Of a DNA stretch of 64,000 bases, positions 52,701 to 63,497 are shown piece by piece. Position numbers and translations under genes: made by a program. The notes under the pieces were generated by a model, which did no database searches, was not told where the DNA came from, and saw nothing but the letters and a program-made list of their open reading frames with translations. This DNA comes from Auriscalpium vulgare (Eukaryota > Basidiomycota > Agaricomycetes > Russulales > Auriscalpiaceae): the NCBI GenBank assembly GCA_019915015.1, contig JAHBBC010000003.1, forward strand, positions 124,001 to 188,000, written 5' to 3'. How positions within the stretch are numbered: the first letter of the stretch is position 1; every line of letters starts with the position of its first letter.

Positions 52701-54131
52701 GTCCTGCTTCGCACACCCTCCTAAACTCCTCGAAAACGACTTGTGCGCCAGCATTGTCACCACGAGCCATATACACGGACACCAGCTGGCCGTAGATCGT
52801 GGCCGAAGGAGGAACAGAGTTCCTCCGCTCGATGTGAGCAAAGATAAAAATGGCGGAATCCACGTCTCGATGGTAGGAGCAGCATCGAAGAAGGCCGGTG
52901 TAGATGTATGAGTTGAATAACCAGTTCGGAACCGCGTTTGCTGCCCTGAAGAGAGATATGGCCGACGCGAAATTGTTTTCAGCAGCGAGCGACTGTATGC
53001 GCTGCTCGTCAACGAAGTCTTCCGCGTCGTCGAGGACACCAATCTGTTTTCGCCATGATATGCGAGTCCGGATAGACTTGGTTTGAAAGTGGACCTCCTG
53101 GTCTCGCTTCGTCAACACCTCCAGAAGGGTGTGGTAAGTCGTAAGATTAGGCTTCAATGACCGAGCCACCATGTCGTTATAAGCCTCAAGAACAACAGAC
53201 GCAGACTCGCCACCAGCCCGCGAGGCTACGAGATTTTGCAGGACCTCGTTCCACTCCCGAAGAGTTGACTTTGTGTCTGGATCACGAAGCCTTTCCAATT
53301 CAGCCCGCACGGCGTAACCGTCCAGGGCGTGACCTGGGGAAGACCGAGATTCGGAAGTCTCGGCTGCCGGTGGTGTATGAGGAGGTAGGACTGTCTGTGG
53401 CTGAGCTAGGTCTGACGGATCCTGCGCAGTGGTAGGGCGAGGCGGTGGTGGGGGCTCGTGAATATCCTTGGCGCTAGAGAGGGAGACCGTGGATGCCGTG
53501 GAATTGCGGCGGGAAAGGCGAGGTGCACCTTCGTCAACTTCTGGCTTCGCGACGTTCTCCGGGACATTATGAGGACGAGGAGGCTCGGCAAAGGCGTGAC
53601 GAGAACGACTATGCATTTGAACGGCCTGGAGAACGCCAATGCTTTCAGCGCGTTCGGACTGTGCATGAGCATCGGATCCAAGAGAAAAGCTATGGCGGCG
53701 GCTGCGGGGCTTCCGTGACGAACGGGCAATCGGAGGCTGAGCGCGAACATCATCGCTGTCGTCGGGTTGTGTCGCGCCTGGATCATTGACGGAAGCTGCA
53801 TTTGCCTGAGTTATTGCGCGTCCTGGTCCCTGAGAGACAAAGAGATGGTTGGATACACTGCGAGAAGAGAGAGTGGACGGCAACTTACGGTGTAACCGGC
53901 GTAAAACCTGCCACCGGTATGGTATTTGGCCCCGCCACCTGCGCCGTTAGGGCCATTCCCCCAATTCGAAGACCCCGCTCCATTCCAAGGACCTAAGCTC
54001 GTGGATGTTGAGGGAGCCCCTGTTGACTGGAGACCGAGAACATTTCGAAGAGTATGACCGGCCTGGTTTTGCGCTGCTGCGACGGCACGGGTGGTGTGGT
54101 GGAATATGTGGTTAGCTACCTGGGGTAGCAT
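49745..54131 (-). CDS. Large pentatricopeptide-repeat protein, probably mitochondrial (CYA5-like)
   Basis: About 1,370 residues with only about four introns. It starts MLPQVANHIFHHTTRAVAAA, a basic leader fitting mitochondrial import, then a 200-residue disordered Ser/Pro/Arg-rich region. PPR units are clear in the body: LKPNLTTYHTLLEVLTKRD, VPPSATIYGQLVSVYMARGD, IRPNTFLYNTTISKLAKARK, LQPTSITYGALIAACCRVGD and FKPRVPPFNTMMQFYVQTKP, later YLPDAV-like LQLPDAVTYESLINVFVTLR. Organisation recalls Neurospora cya-5 and S. pombe Ppr proteins that activate cytochrome oxidase mRNA translation, but orthology is not established. The C-terminus after two short introns is PSTWEAMVRAELGSGNRDHA, then RQYPESIYNRISGIM, ending TASTASHSP at 49745. 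Confidence 0.86.
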
Positions 54132-54475
54132 ACTCGACGGGGGGTGTCAGGCGTGCAGGACGGCGGGGAGCGTCGATGAAAGTCCGTGTCGTGCGGTGAG
54201 TAAGTACCGTATACGTGTGTGGGCGAGTCAATCGCGGCAGTCAAGCCGCAGTCGACGCGTCGCGCGTCTGAAAAGTTCGCTTCATCGGCCCTTCCCGCCC
54301 CGGCTTGCTCCGATACATTCCTATACTCAGGCTGGTGCACGATACCATATCATAGCTGACCGCTGTCGTGCCACTGCAAGATAATTATCCGCACAAATCT
54401 ACACGATACCATATCACCCTATGCAAATATACGCACAAGTCTATAAGTTATGTGTACACAACATATGATGTATCC
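54132..54475. other. Intergenic region between PDI 3' end and PPR start
   Basis: Contains the PPR-gene promoter and the PDI 3' UTR. The motif ACGATACCATATCA occurs twice (54339-54352 and 54402-54415), an imperfectly spaced direct repeat. No gene seen. Confidence 0.45.
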
Positions 54476-56609
54476 TCAATCCAAACGTCCCTCCTTCCGA
54501 TGTGCCTGGTATGCATAGTCATCTGTGTCCACGACCGCTTTCTTAATCGCATAGAACACCCCCACGAGGGCCGTAACAAATATGAACACCGTATACCAAA
54601 CATGATTCGAGACAAATCCTTCTAGCGCAATCATCTTGTCATTGAGATACTGTGCTGTGCTGTGAGTACATCGACCAGAGGCATCTGTCAGAGACTTACT
54701 CGGGCTAGTCGCTCGATTCTGTTCTCAGAGTGCTTGGCTCGTGTGTTATGCAGGAGAGCACCGTCAAGGGCGGCGAACAGACTTTCGGCTGTGAGCTGTA
54801 TCTTTTGTCCGTTTGGTTCGGTGTCATAGTATTGCAGTTTCTGGGGCAGCTTCGAAGTAAGGGCTGGATAATTGGAGCAAAACTAGGGCGCTTACCCCAT
54901 GATCCGTGATCACGACTTGTCCTGTGCTCCGCATCCCGTACATGCTCTGCAACCAAGAAGCCCATCTCTCATGGTCCATCCACGTGAAAACAATCTTGCG
55001 TTCTGCGTCTTGGCTGGCATGACGCTGGCGCCACTGCAGTCCGATGTTGGTAACCTGCTCGATGATCTGGTCCCGAACTTTATTTCCATCACTGGGTACC
55101 GAAACAAGCACCACAAGTGGCTTGCCGGGGGCATTCATGACCTCCTGAAACGAACCATCGCTGAGTTCCATCGCGGTGGGCAGCCGATTGTCCAACAACC
55201 AGGCATCCAGGTCAGCCTGGACGGTCAAGGCCGTAAGATGGAACGTGGCCGCCGGCTTGCTGAAGTCGTGATCCTTGAACGCTAGGATCACAGGCGTGAA
55301 CGATGGCGTCAGTGAAAAACGGTTGAGGAAGGCCGGCTCAGAAGACGTATAAACCAGCGGGGACCCGAGGAGAGGAGCAGCTGCAGTGTTGAGCGCGCTC
55401 TGCAATTCTATCATGACGCGCACCTACATATTGCATAAGCAGAGGGACGTACGATGAGGTGCGAGTCGCCGGCATGGTGCAAGAACAAGTACATGACCGA
55501 GTTTTCCTTCACCGTCGGCTCGAAGTCGTCATGGCTGAGTATCTTTACGCTGCTGAGAGAATCATGAGCCTAGCAAACAACATGATTGGCAAACAACATA
55601 CGGCTGCGTCGCCTTCGCTAGGAATGTCGTCATCAAATCCAGTTTCCGCCTCCCAGTGTATTCTGCCTTCTTCCCTGACGGTGGATAGAAGAAGAGCATG
55701 GGGAACCCAGTCACACCTTGAGCGGTGCAAAGAGACTTGTAGTCATCGCAATTCACCTCCGCTATGGTGAGGTTATGTTGCATGTCCTTCGCAAGCGTTA
55801 CCCAGATAGGCGCTAGCTTTTTGCAGTGTCCACACCTACACACAACAAGCTTTGATCACCATGGGTAGTTCGAATGACAAGAAAGCTACCAACCAAGGGG
55901 CGAAGAATTTGACAAATATATTTCCTTGCGCGACAGCACCGGAGAATGTCTCCTGGGTCAATACCAGCACCTCTCCATTTGGATTGTCGCCCACGACGGG
56001 AACGTCAGAGTGCGGTGACTTCAGATCATGTGAATTCGTCTCGTCGCTCGACGAAGAAACGCGAGACTGGGGCGTGACAGTTGTGTGCTCTGAGATGAAG
56101 GCAGTGATGCGTTCGCGACTCCGTGACCCATGGAATACCTGCAAAAGTGTTCCATCTTGATATAAGTTCATTTGAGGGTATCCATTCACGCCGTTCTCCG
56201 TGCAAAGGTCTAGAGAGCCAATACACGGGCATGAGTAATATGCAGGCCGGTGCATTACTGACATACGACGTACCTCCGTCCGAGGCACAGTTCACCTGCG
56301 CAAGATGCACAGCCGAGCCATAGTAATCATCGACAAGCTCTTCCCACACGGGCTTGAAATCGCGGCAGTGATGGCACCATGGCGAGAAGTGTTCAACGAA
56401 CCTGGCTCGGCATGTGTCAAAGACGCGGTCCAGGCGGCGGTGGTATCCACTCACCAATACCCCTCGGAAATTGTAGTTTTGAAGTCTTGGGGTGTCAAGA
56501 CTGGTGCTTCGGCAGAGTGCACGGGAAGCGCAAGCCCAGCAAGAGCCAACGACGCGATGAGTAATGGGGAAGGCATACGCGCGAGTCGACGTGCCAGCAG
56601 CGACCACAT
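54476..56609 (-). CDS. ER membrane protein disulfide isomerase with two thioredoxin domains
   Basis: About 560 residues. The signal peptide MWSLLARRLARMPSPLLIAS LALAGLALPVHS precedes thioredoxin domain 1, with active site SPWCHHCRDFKPVWEEL, and QVNCASDGD then LCTENGVNGYPQMNLYQDG. Domain 2 has KFFAPWCGHCKKLAPIW assembled across an intron, then NCDDYKSLCTAQGVTGFPML. Redox-inactive domains follow (SFTPVILAFKDHDFSKP, VITDHGKLQYYDTEPNGQ). A single membrane segment near the end, HVWYTVFIFVTALVGVFYAI, is followed by basic KK and a short cytosolic tail (RKEGRLD). This layout resembles yeast Eps1 and human TMX3-type membrane PDIs. Site 1 is CHHC, which is less common than CGHC. The ATG at 56609 is chosen over 56678 because the signal peptide starts there. 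Confidence 0.88.
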
Positions 56610-56752
56610 TGTGTGCTGTGAAGGTATGTCAACTTCACCAAGGAAGAAGTAGGAGTGTATGTTGCCGTGTGCTGGCAAAGCCAGAAAGCGCGGTCGCTCA
56701 GCCCAGGCTCAGCCTCAAGGAGTCACGACGGTCCAGGCGTGTGAACCAGGCG

Positions 56753-57522
56753 ATGATGGAGACGTTCACCTATCCTCATTTCCCTCCAGAGTTTTCCGTT
56801 GTACACGTCGCCCTTTTCACGGATGTGAAAAATGCTCAGTCGATAAGGACGCGGATTGTCAAGGCTAGCACTCTTCAAGGTCGCGATGGTGATTCCGAGC
56901 GAGAGGCGGTCAACTTTGCTTTCGTCAATGCCAGGCTGGTGAGTCGCTAGGTCAGACGATGTAGACCACATTATCTGACTGCGCTAGGGCTCTGGACATA
57001 GGTTACGAGCCGCCTGCATCTTCAGACGGCCATCTACCAGGCCATCTTAACTGAGACACAAGCCTCACTGCGCACGAAGACTGTCCATTCTGAGATTTTA
57101 TGGGCATTGAACCCTAGCAATAATGTGCGTCCTGCTAGTCCTTGATATCCTTTTAGTGCCTTCAAATGCTATACAGATCACGGAAGCGATACGGCGATAT
57201 GGCGTCTCAGATGCTATTACAGCTCTGCTGGTCGTCAGAATAGGCCCAGCCGACCTGACGGACGTAGAGGCCCTCATGCAGGTCGTCGTGGATGGCATTG
57301 CCACTCCTCTGGAGGATCTCTCCAGATACACAGATTGGACAGCCATCAAGAAGGTCCGCTTGTACTTCCTCCCGGTTTTCTCTTTTCTCACAGAGTCACC
57401 AGTACCATAAACTCAAAGGCGATCCAGCCATCATAGAGGCGGCCCAAGATGTTGTACGCGAGAAGGAGGTCATTGATAACATTGTTGTGAGTTCTGTAGC
57501 AATAAAATCTGTAACAATATGA
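56753..57522 (+). CDS. CGI121: KEOPS/EKC complex subunit CGI121 (TPRKB)
   Basis: Small subunit of the complex that makes t6A37 in ANN-reading tRNAs; Cgi121 binds the tRNA 3' end and the Bud32 kinase. About 200 residues in four exons. It starts MMETFTYPHFPPEFSVVHVA, then VNFAFVNARLVTSRLHLQTA, IYQAILTETQASLRTKTVHS, EILWALNPSNNITEAIRRYG and VSDAITALLVVRIGPADL. The C-terminal helix VVREKEVIDNIVVSSVAIKS aligns with the family end. Two adjacent ATGs (56753 and 56756) are equivalent starts. It shares a 143-bp promoter with the PDI gene. TAD2, another tRNA anticodon-loop enzyme, is elsewhere in the window. Confidence 0.9.
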
Positions 57523-57765
57523 CAGCTTGCGATTGCATGCGCAACCTCTGAGATTTGCCTCACCAACAAGCATTCTTGCCCTCGTCAATCTGATATGGTG
57601 GGGTGGACACGAGCGTCTCTTTCGAAGCGTCGGATTATCAGGTTGGCATCCGCAAACCATTGCCGATCTCTAATCTACACAATTGTGCTACTGTAGAACA
57701 TGTACTACACGCTTCTTCAAATATTTCTTTTCCCTGCCGGGTTATACATACAGAATCCCTCTGCG

Positions 57766-59194
57766 TCAAGCTTCCACGAATGCTCTGTACACGACAAGGC
57801 CTTCCCCAACAGCAGTGAAGGTTGCTGCTAGATCTGCAGATACGAAGAAAACCTCCCCTTTCGACAGCTCCAAATTGTCACTCTTACCTCCCCAACTCAC
57901 GGATCCATTCCCTTCTGTCACTATCGCAATACTAGGTCCTTCGAGCGCGGGGTGGCTTTCATGGTGCTCAGCTGGGACGACGACTTGGACGACGGAGAAC
58001 TCTGGGATTGGTGGGTCGTATAGGGTGGAATAGGTCGATGCGCCAGGGAAGGGTGAAGGCTGCACGCGATGCTTGGTAGCGGGAGCAGCAGTGTAAGTGA
58101 GCGTGGAGACGAGATTCGGGATATCTCGCAGCTTCGGCGTCAATCCTGCGCGTATAACATTGTCCGAGTTTGCCATGCATTCCATGATATCTGTAGCCGT
58201 CGGTTGAATAACGACGATCGTGGGCGGAAGACAAAAACGGCACCTCCAGATACGTATGCGTGGGGCTCCCCGGCTCCCAAAAATATTGCTTCTCCAGGTT
58301 GTAGCTTCACGTAGTTCAGCAGGTAGACGCAGAAGATGCCGATGTCGCCGGGGAACTGCTCGTCCAACTTGAGCACAAGGTCCTTGACATCGCGTTCCTC
58401 ATCCCGCTCGTTGCCCGCTTGATAGCGGGCAACAAGCGTCTTGAGCTGAGCCTTGAACTCGGTTTCCTCTGCGGTCATGACGGCGGAGAAAACGTCCTTG
58501 AGCGCCTGCTTGGCTTCGGCGTCCAAGTCTGCCGAGGCTGCGGCAAGGTTGAAGCGCTTTGCAATGGAGGGGGTGACGAGGGCAGCGAATTCAGGAGTCA
58601 CGCTGAGGTAGGCGGCAATCTGAGGGAGGGGGAGAAAGCCGCAGAGTGCAGTGAAGGGCGTGAGGGCCAAAGCCATCTCCGGTTTGTGATTGGGATCTGC
58701 GGCAGATATCTACGATTGAACTAACAAACTAATTAAAACATTCAACGTACCTTTGTATATATCGGGCTGCCGCTTATGGAGGACCTTTGCGGTTTCCAGG
58801 TCCGGATGGCTCTGGATGCTGAGTGCCTTTTCTATGGCGAGGACTTTGAACAAGAACGGCAGATTTCCGTCCTCAGAGCTGAACTTTTTGGTGACTGCTT
58901 CGCCGATAAGTGCTGGGTTCTTGTTCAGGCATTGACTGAGCGGTTTGCCGATAGACGGTACGACAGATGGTGATTTGGGATGGGTGCCCATCCAAAGCTA
59001 GGCAGCCGGCGCATATAGCAGGGCGTAAGCAAAGGTATGGGCAGACATACCTCGGCGTAGGGTGAAGAATCATCTACGACAAAGTCCGCAAGGCCGGCAG
59101 CCGTTGCAAACTGGGCTACCTTGGATGACAAGCCCAGTTTCCCCCAGTCATACTGTTGTACGGTCGGTGTGATTTTGAAGATCGGGGTCGCCAT
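57766..59194 (-). CDS. PMI40: Mannose-6-phosphate isomerase (type I phosphomannose isomerase)
   Basis: Zinc enzyme that interconverts fructose-6-P and mannose-6-P, feeding GDP-mannose for N- and O-glycans and wall mannan. About 420 residues in four exons, starting MATPIFKITPTVQQYDWGKL. The N-terminus has YDWG and PYAELWMGTHPKSPS. Zinc ligands are in SIQSHPDLETAKVLHK (Gln, His), YKDPNHKPEMALALTPF (Glu) and FLGAGEPHAYVSG (His). DIMECMANSDNVIRAGLTPK carries the catalytic arginine region. The C-terminal cupin has VSWGGKSDNLELSKGEVFFV and ends VVYRAFVEA. All ligands are intact. Divergent from MED10 across an 805-bp gap. Confidence 0.95.
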
Positions 59195-59999
59195 GGCTAG
59201 AAAGCTGTGCGATGCAGTGGGGGTTGGGGGGATTTGATTCCAAAGTGTGCGGTGCTCCAGTGGGGGGCTTAAGTATACTGTCGCACACGGCGGTGGAAAG
59301 GCAAGGGGAAAGTGCAGGGGGACGGCGCCACATCGGGTAGATCATGGATATACTTACCTCCGGCCCGCGCGTCCAGCCCGGACTCGGAGCAACACTTGCT
59401 GGCTTGCTGCCTTGTACACGCACAGACAATATCAATAGCATGAATCGGTGAGCGCACAAACATATCATACAAACTGCTGTACACTGACGTGCAAATATGC
59501 GACAGTGGGCCGATCATCCTGGTGCGGCGCTCGCGGGTCGTCTTTACAGTGTAATCTCACCTGCCTTGTAGACTATAGATGAGGCAGAGGTCTGCTAGTC
59601 AACTCTCGGTGTCTCATGGGGCTATGTGCTGACATGTTGCGCTATAGTACCTTCTGGACCAGCTGGTGAGTAGCATACAAAAGCGACCAGATATCTCGCA
59701 CCGCTCACCTGCCAAGGCCTATAGCCAGCCCCATCACCCGATGACGATGCACTGTTGATCCAGTTGCGTCGCAGATTGCGAGACCTTCTGACCTCCCTGC
59801 GCGCCGGGGCGGAAGGCTCTGCATGACCTGGGGGAACGCTTCACTTACTCAGTCTTACTGCATACTTACGGAAATACTTATGGCTTACCAAGTACTTATC
59901 ACGGCATGTGCCGGAGTATTGCAGTACTCTGTAAGCTGCAGCTGAGCCTGTAGCAAGCCTCAGAGCGAGCGTCCTTCCTGGGTGGGATTCCCTTGCATC
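59195..59999. promoter_or_regulatory. Divergent region between phosphomannose isomerase and MED10
   Basis: 805 bp with no gene seen; the minus-strand frame at about 59269-59517 has no motif. The right half (59840-59940) carries repeated CTTAC/TACTTA elements: CTTACTCAGTCTTACT, GCATACTTACGG and AAGTACTTATCACGG. These resemble the GTACTTAC inverted repeat in the TAD2/IF3 promoter. Confidence 0.45.
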
Positions 60000-60638
60000 A
60001 TGCCGCCCCGTGTCACCGTCCCACCTCCCGCTCCTGACTCTCCACGCTCGTCACAGTCTCCGCCTCCAGTCGGCCTCCAAGGTGACCTCGAGCTGGAGCT
60101 GATGGGCCTTGCAAACGCACTCTACAACTTAGGAACCACTGTCGTCAACGACTCAACGAAAGAGAAAGATAAGCCGGGAGGTGGGAAGCAGGTTGGACTG
60201 CGCGTGTGAGTTGCAACTGGACTGGGTGCTAAGCTTGACTGAGTGTTGCACAGCAATGAGATTATCGGACATTTGTCCACAATCGACGGCATGTCACAAC
60301 ATGTCCAGACCAAGATACCCATGCAGATTCTTGTTGACATCGACAATGGTCGCAATCCTATGCATCTGACGAAGGATCGCCTGGAGCGTGCGGCGACAGA
60401 GAACCAGTTCATGAACGGCAAGATTACAGCCCTCGAGGTATGCGCTGGTCCCTGGCAAGAGAAGGCTCGTTCTGACCTGCGCTCTCGGTAGTCGTACCGC
60501 TCCATGCTCGACGAAGCATTGGCGCAGACCTTCCCCGAGCTGGCTTCGCAACTGTCCACGCATTCATCTCAAGCTGGCCTGCCCGAGTCGCAGAGCGCTG
60601 GGCCGTATATGAATGGAGAGCGCATCGGCAGTACATGA
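60000..60638 (+). CDS. MED10: Mediator complex subunit 10 (Nut2)
   Basis: Middle-module subunit of Mediator. About 180 residues in three exons. A proline-rich N-terminus (MPPRVTVPPPAPDSPRSSQS) precedes the domain: LELELMGLANALYNLGTTVV, then across an intron NEIIGHLSTIDGMSQHVQTK, IPMQILVDIDNGRNPMHLTK and DRLERAATENQFMNGKITAL, then SYRSMLDEALAQTFPELASQ. The IP-x-LVDIDNGRNP and GKI-AL-SYRSMLDEAL-TFPEL blocks are diagnostic. The start ATG at 60000 follows an in-frame GTG that cannot serve as start. It stops 420 bp before RIC8. Confidence 0.93.
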
Positions 60639-61057
60639 ACCGCTACTTTCCCTAACCTTGGCCCGCGGAACCCTAGCACCATGTGTACCACACCGCTGTA
60701 TGCCAGATTCGGTAGTCATGAGCTGCATGGCAACGAACACGATTTAAATTCCGTCTGCGTCGCCAGAGTACCGAGTACATGTTCAACGAGCTCGCTGTCG
60801 AGGTCGTCGTAGGCAGACACGGAGAAGCCATTCATTCATTATGGACAAGACATCGCCATGGCGACTCATCGAGGGGAACGACCGGAGCGATTGCCGAGCA
60901 GCGGGTGCCTTGGATCCGTCTCAGAGATGATCTTGCGCAGTCTCTCCCTTGTCTCTTTCCCCTTCGTCACGTCCCCGCGCTCGCGCTCTTCTGTAGCTGC
61001 CTCGTTCTGCTCACGCCGCTCCGCAGGACGCACGCGCGGTGCTTGCGAGCTATCAAC
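60639..61057. promoter_or_regulatory. Upstream region of RIC8
   Basis: The RIC8 frame stays open upstream to 60779, but that part is low in recognisable motif and pyrimidine-rich near the start, as expected for promoter and leader. No separate gene seen. Confidence 0.45.
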
Positions 61058-63174
61058 ATGTCTGGGATTTACGACTCTTATGCCTCCTTGAACTCCAAAT
61101 CCTCAAGAACAGACGTCTCTGACGCTTTGCAAAGCATTGTCAATGGTGGGGTTCAACGCGTCTCCATCAACTCAGTTATGCACATGCCAATCTGTTTCAC
61201 AGCGCCCTTGTCCTCGGTGGACGAGAGCACCCGCCGGAAGCTGGTCGATCTGCTTCTGCACGACCTGAACGCATGCAAGGCAGACGATGCTCAAGCGAGA
61301 TTGACGACCTACGGTGCGTCGCGTCATCAGCTCGTCTGTTACGCAGCTCATCTCTTCGCCGTTCCTGCTTCCTTTACAGATCTTGCTCAAGGTCTTCTGG
61401 CGCTCAAGTCTCTCGCTAAACACCCATCAGGAGCGCGCATTCTCGCTTCCGCGCAGAACCTGTCGGATCTGCTTGCGCTGTTCAAGACGTACAAGGATAA
61501 TCACGAAGCAGGCTGTGAAGCACTGCGCTGCGTAGCCAACACACTCCTTCTCGTCGAGACTTCTCGTCAGACGCTGTTGGAGAAGGATGTCAATGGCGGA
61601 GAAGTCGCAATGCAACTCCTGGAGGTACGCGGGCACTTCCCCTCTCAAGCTTCCTTGACTAAACGACATACTCACTCTAATCATAGAAATCCACTTTGCC
61701 GGATCATGTATTCCTCGCGTCACGTATACTGTTCCTGTGCACCGCGTCGTCTTTTTCGGCCAGTGCGTTTATAATATCGCTGGTTGAAAACAAACCTCCT
61801 GGACGACACTTGAATGCGATCGAAATAATCGGTTCGCGGCTGGACTCGTTGACAGGCAGTATCCTCGGTGGTATGAAAATGGCGCGGGAAGCTATGACGG
61901 ACCTCCTCAAATTTACGTTCAACATTTTGGCTCACTACCCGAAGGTGTGTCAATGGCGCACTTTCCGGTGCAGGTCAGGGACTCACCCTCTGGCCTTCGT
62001 AGCTTATCGACTGTGAACGCGTCACGGACCTAGGAGCAGGCGACGGCAAGGTCATGGGCGAGTACTGGAGTGAGCGGCTGGACGGGTGCGTTTGCTTTAT
62101 CAACCTTTTGGATCGTCATCTCACCCCCAGATAAAATAGCATTCTTCCCCCCCTGCTCCGAGCATTCAACACCCTACCCCCGTCGTTTCCATCCCCCCTT
62201 GCCCCACCTCTTAGTCACATCATCCACGCCCTCATTGCCACGCCTATCACCACTACTCTACAACCGCAGTGGTTCACCTCCCACTCCCCGGCAAATTCGG
62301 GTCGCCTGAGCTCGTCTACTTCAAGTCCCGCTTCACCTGTTCTCTCGCCGTCGTCGAGCGACTCCAAAGACGCAAAACATGGGGCTTTTGACCGCGCCTT
62401 CTCGAGGTTGACTGTAGGCCGTCGATCCCAGTCTCGCGCGTCTTCTCCCTCCCCGCCGGCTCGTTCCGACAATGTACAGCGCGCCTTCGACCTGCTTGAG
62501 GTGTCGCTCAGCCACTATCTACCAGGGGCGAGCGAACCCGACGACCCATCAGTTCGCAAATTGGCGAAGGATGAAGCGGATAGCACACTGGACGAACTGC
62601 TTTGCCCCCTTGTCATGCTCGTGACGAAACTCGTCACAGCCGACACCGCCACTCGGGATCGAGTACGGGAATGGATCCTTCCTACGAACCTGGACAGAAC
62701 AAGTCCGCTTGAAGGACGACCCGATCTTCTGGGCCGGATGTTACGCTTGTTGACGAGTGTGTACCACCCAAGACTGAAGGACGTTTCTGGGGAAATGCTG
62801 TTCGTTCTGTGTAATTCTGATGGTCAGTATCACAGTTCCAAGGGACGTTTCTCCATGCTAATAAGACCCCAGCCACGATACTTATGGCGCAAGTCGGGTA
62901 CGGAAACGTTGCGGGATACTTATTTAACAAAGGAATTGTTACTGCGCCGCCAGGCGACGCTGGTGGTGCTCCGATATCCGCGGATGGAGCGCAAATCAAT
63001 CCCATTACCGGTGCTGTTCAGGAACCGCGAGAAGAGGTTGAGATGACAGAGGAAGAGCGCGAGGCCGAGGCAGAGAGGTTGTTCGTGCTCTTCGACAGAC
63101 TGGAGAGGTCGGGAGCGATTCCTCCGAGTTCCAATCCAATCCGGAGGGCCGTTGAGGAGGGTCGTTTTGGTTGA
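61058..63174 (+). CDS. RIC8: Synembryn/RIC8, chaperone and exchange factor for G-alpha subunits
   Basis: ARM/HEAT-type protein that folds and activates heterotrimeric G-alpha subunits. About 590 residues. It starts MSGIYDSYASLNSKSSRTDV. Helical-repeat blocks include LLALKSLAKHPSGARILASA, GCEALRCVANTLLLVETSRQ and DHVFLASRILFLCTASSFSA. The second half has DDPSVRKLAKDEADSTLDEL, VREWILPTNLDRTSPLEGRP and LLRLLTSVYHPRLKDVSGEM. After the last intron (about 62822-62873) comes LMAQVGYGNVAGYLFNKGIV, then QINPITGAVQEPREEVEMTE and REAEAERLFVLFDRLERSG, the diagnostic C-terminus. A likely 66-bp intron near 61313-61378 contains no stop and keeps frame, so retention would insert 22 residues. G-protein signalling controls mating and growth in fungi. 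Confidence 0.9.
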
Positions 63175-63497
63175 TGTGCGTACAGCCTGCGGGTGTATTG
63201 ATACTAAATTATGGGAGGCCGATGTCTTCGTCCATTTGCGCGAAGCCATCCATCGAATTCGTTATTTATCTTTCTGCGTATTACATTGGTTCAGTGTCCG
63301 CTCGTACCTCTACTGTACTCACCTCGGCATCTCGCACAGAATGGCGACTTGCCTATTTCCAGAATGAAATGGTTGCACTTGTCAAGTAGAGATGCATAAT
63401 GAAATTCAATGGTCTCGCGAGCAGAAACATGATGAAGCATGCGACAAGAACGTACACAGCAGCGACGCCTCAAGGAACGGGTATCTGGGAAGCATAA
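63175..63497. other. Convergent 3' region of RIC8 and RRM/GAR genes
   Basis: Contains 3' UTR-like AT-richer sequence. Open frames here (about 60-70 codons) overlap each other and lack motifs. No gene seen. Confidence 0.5.
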
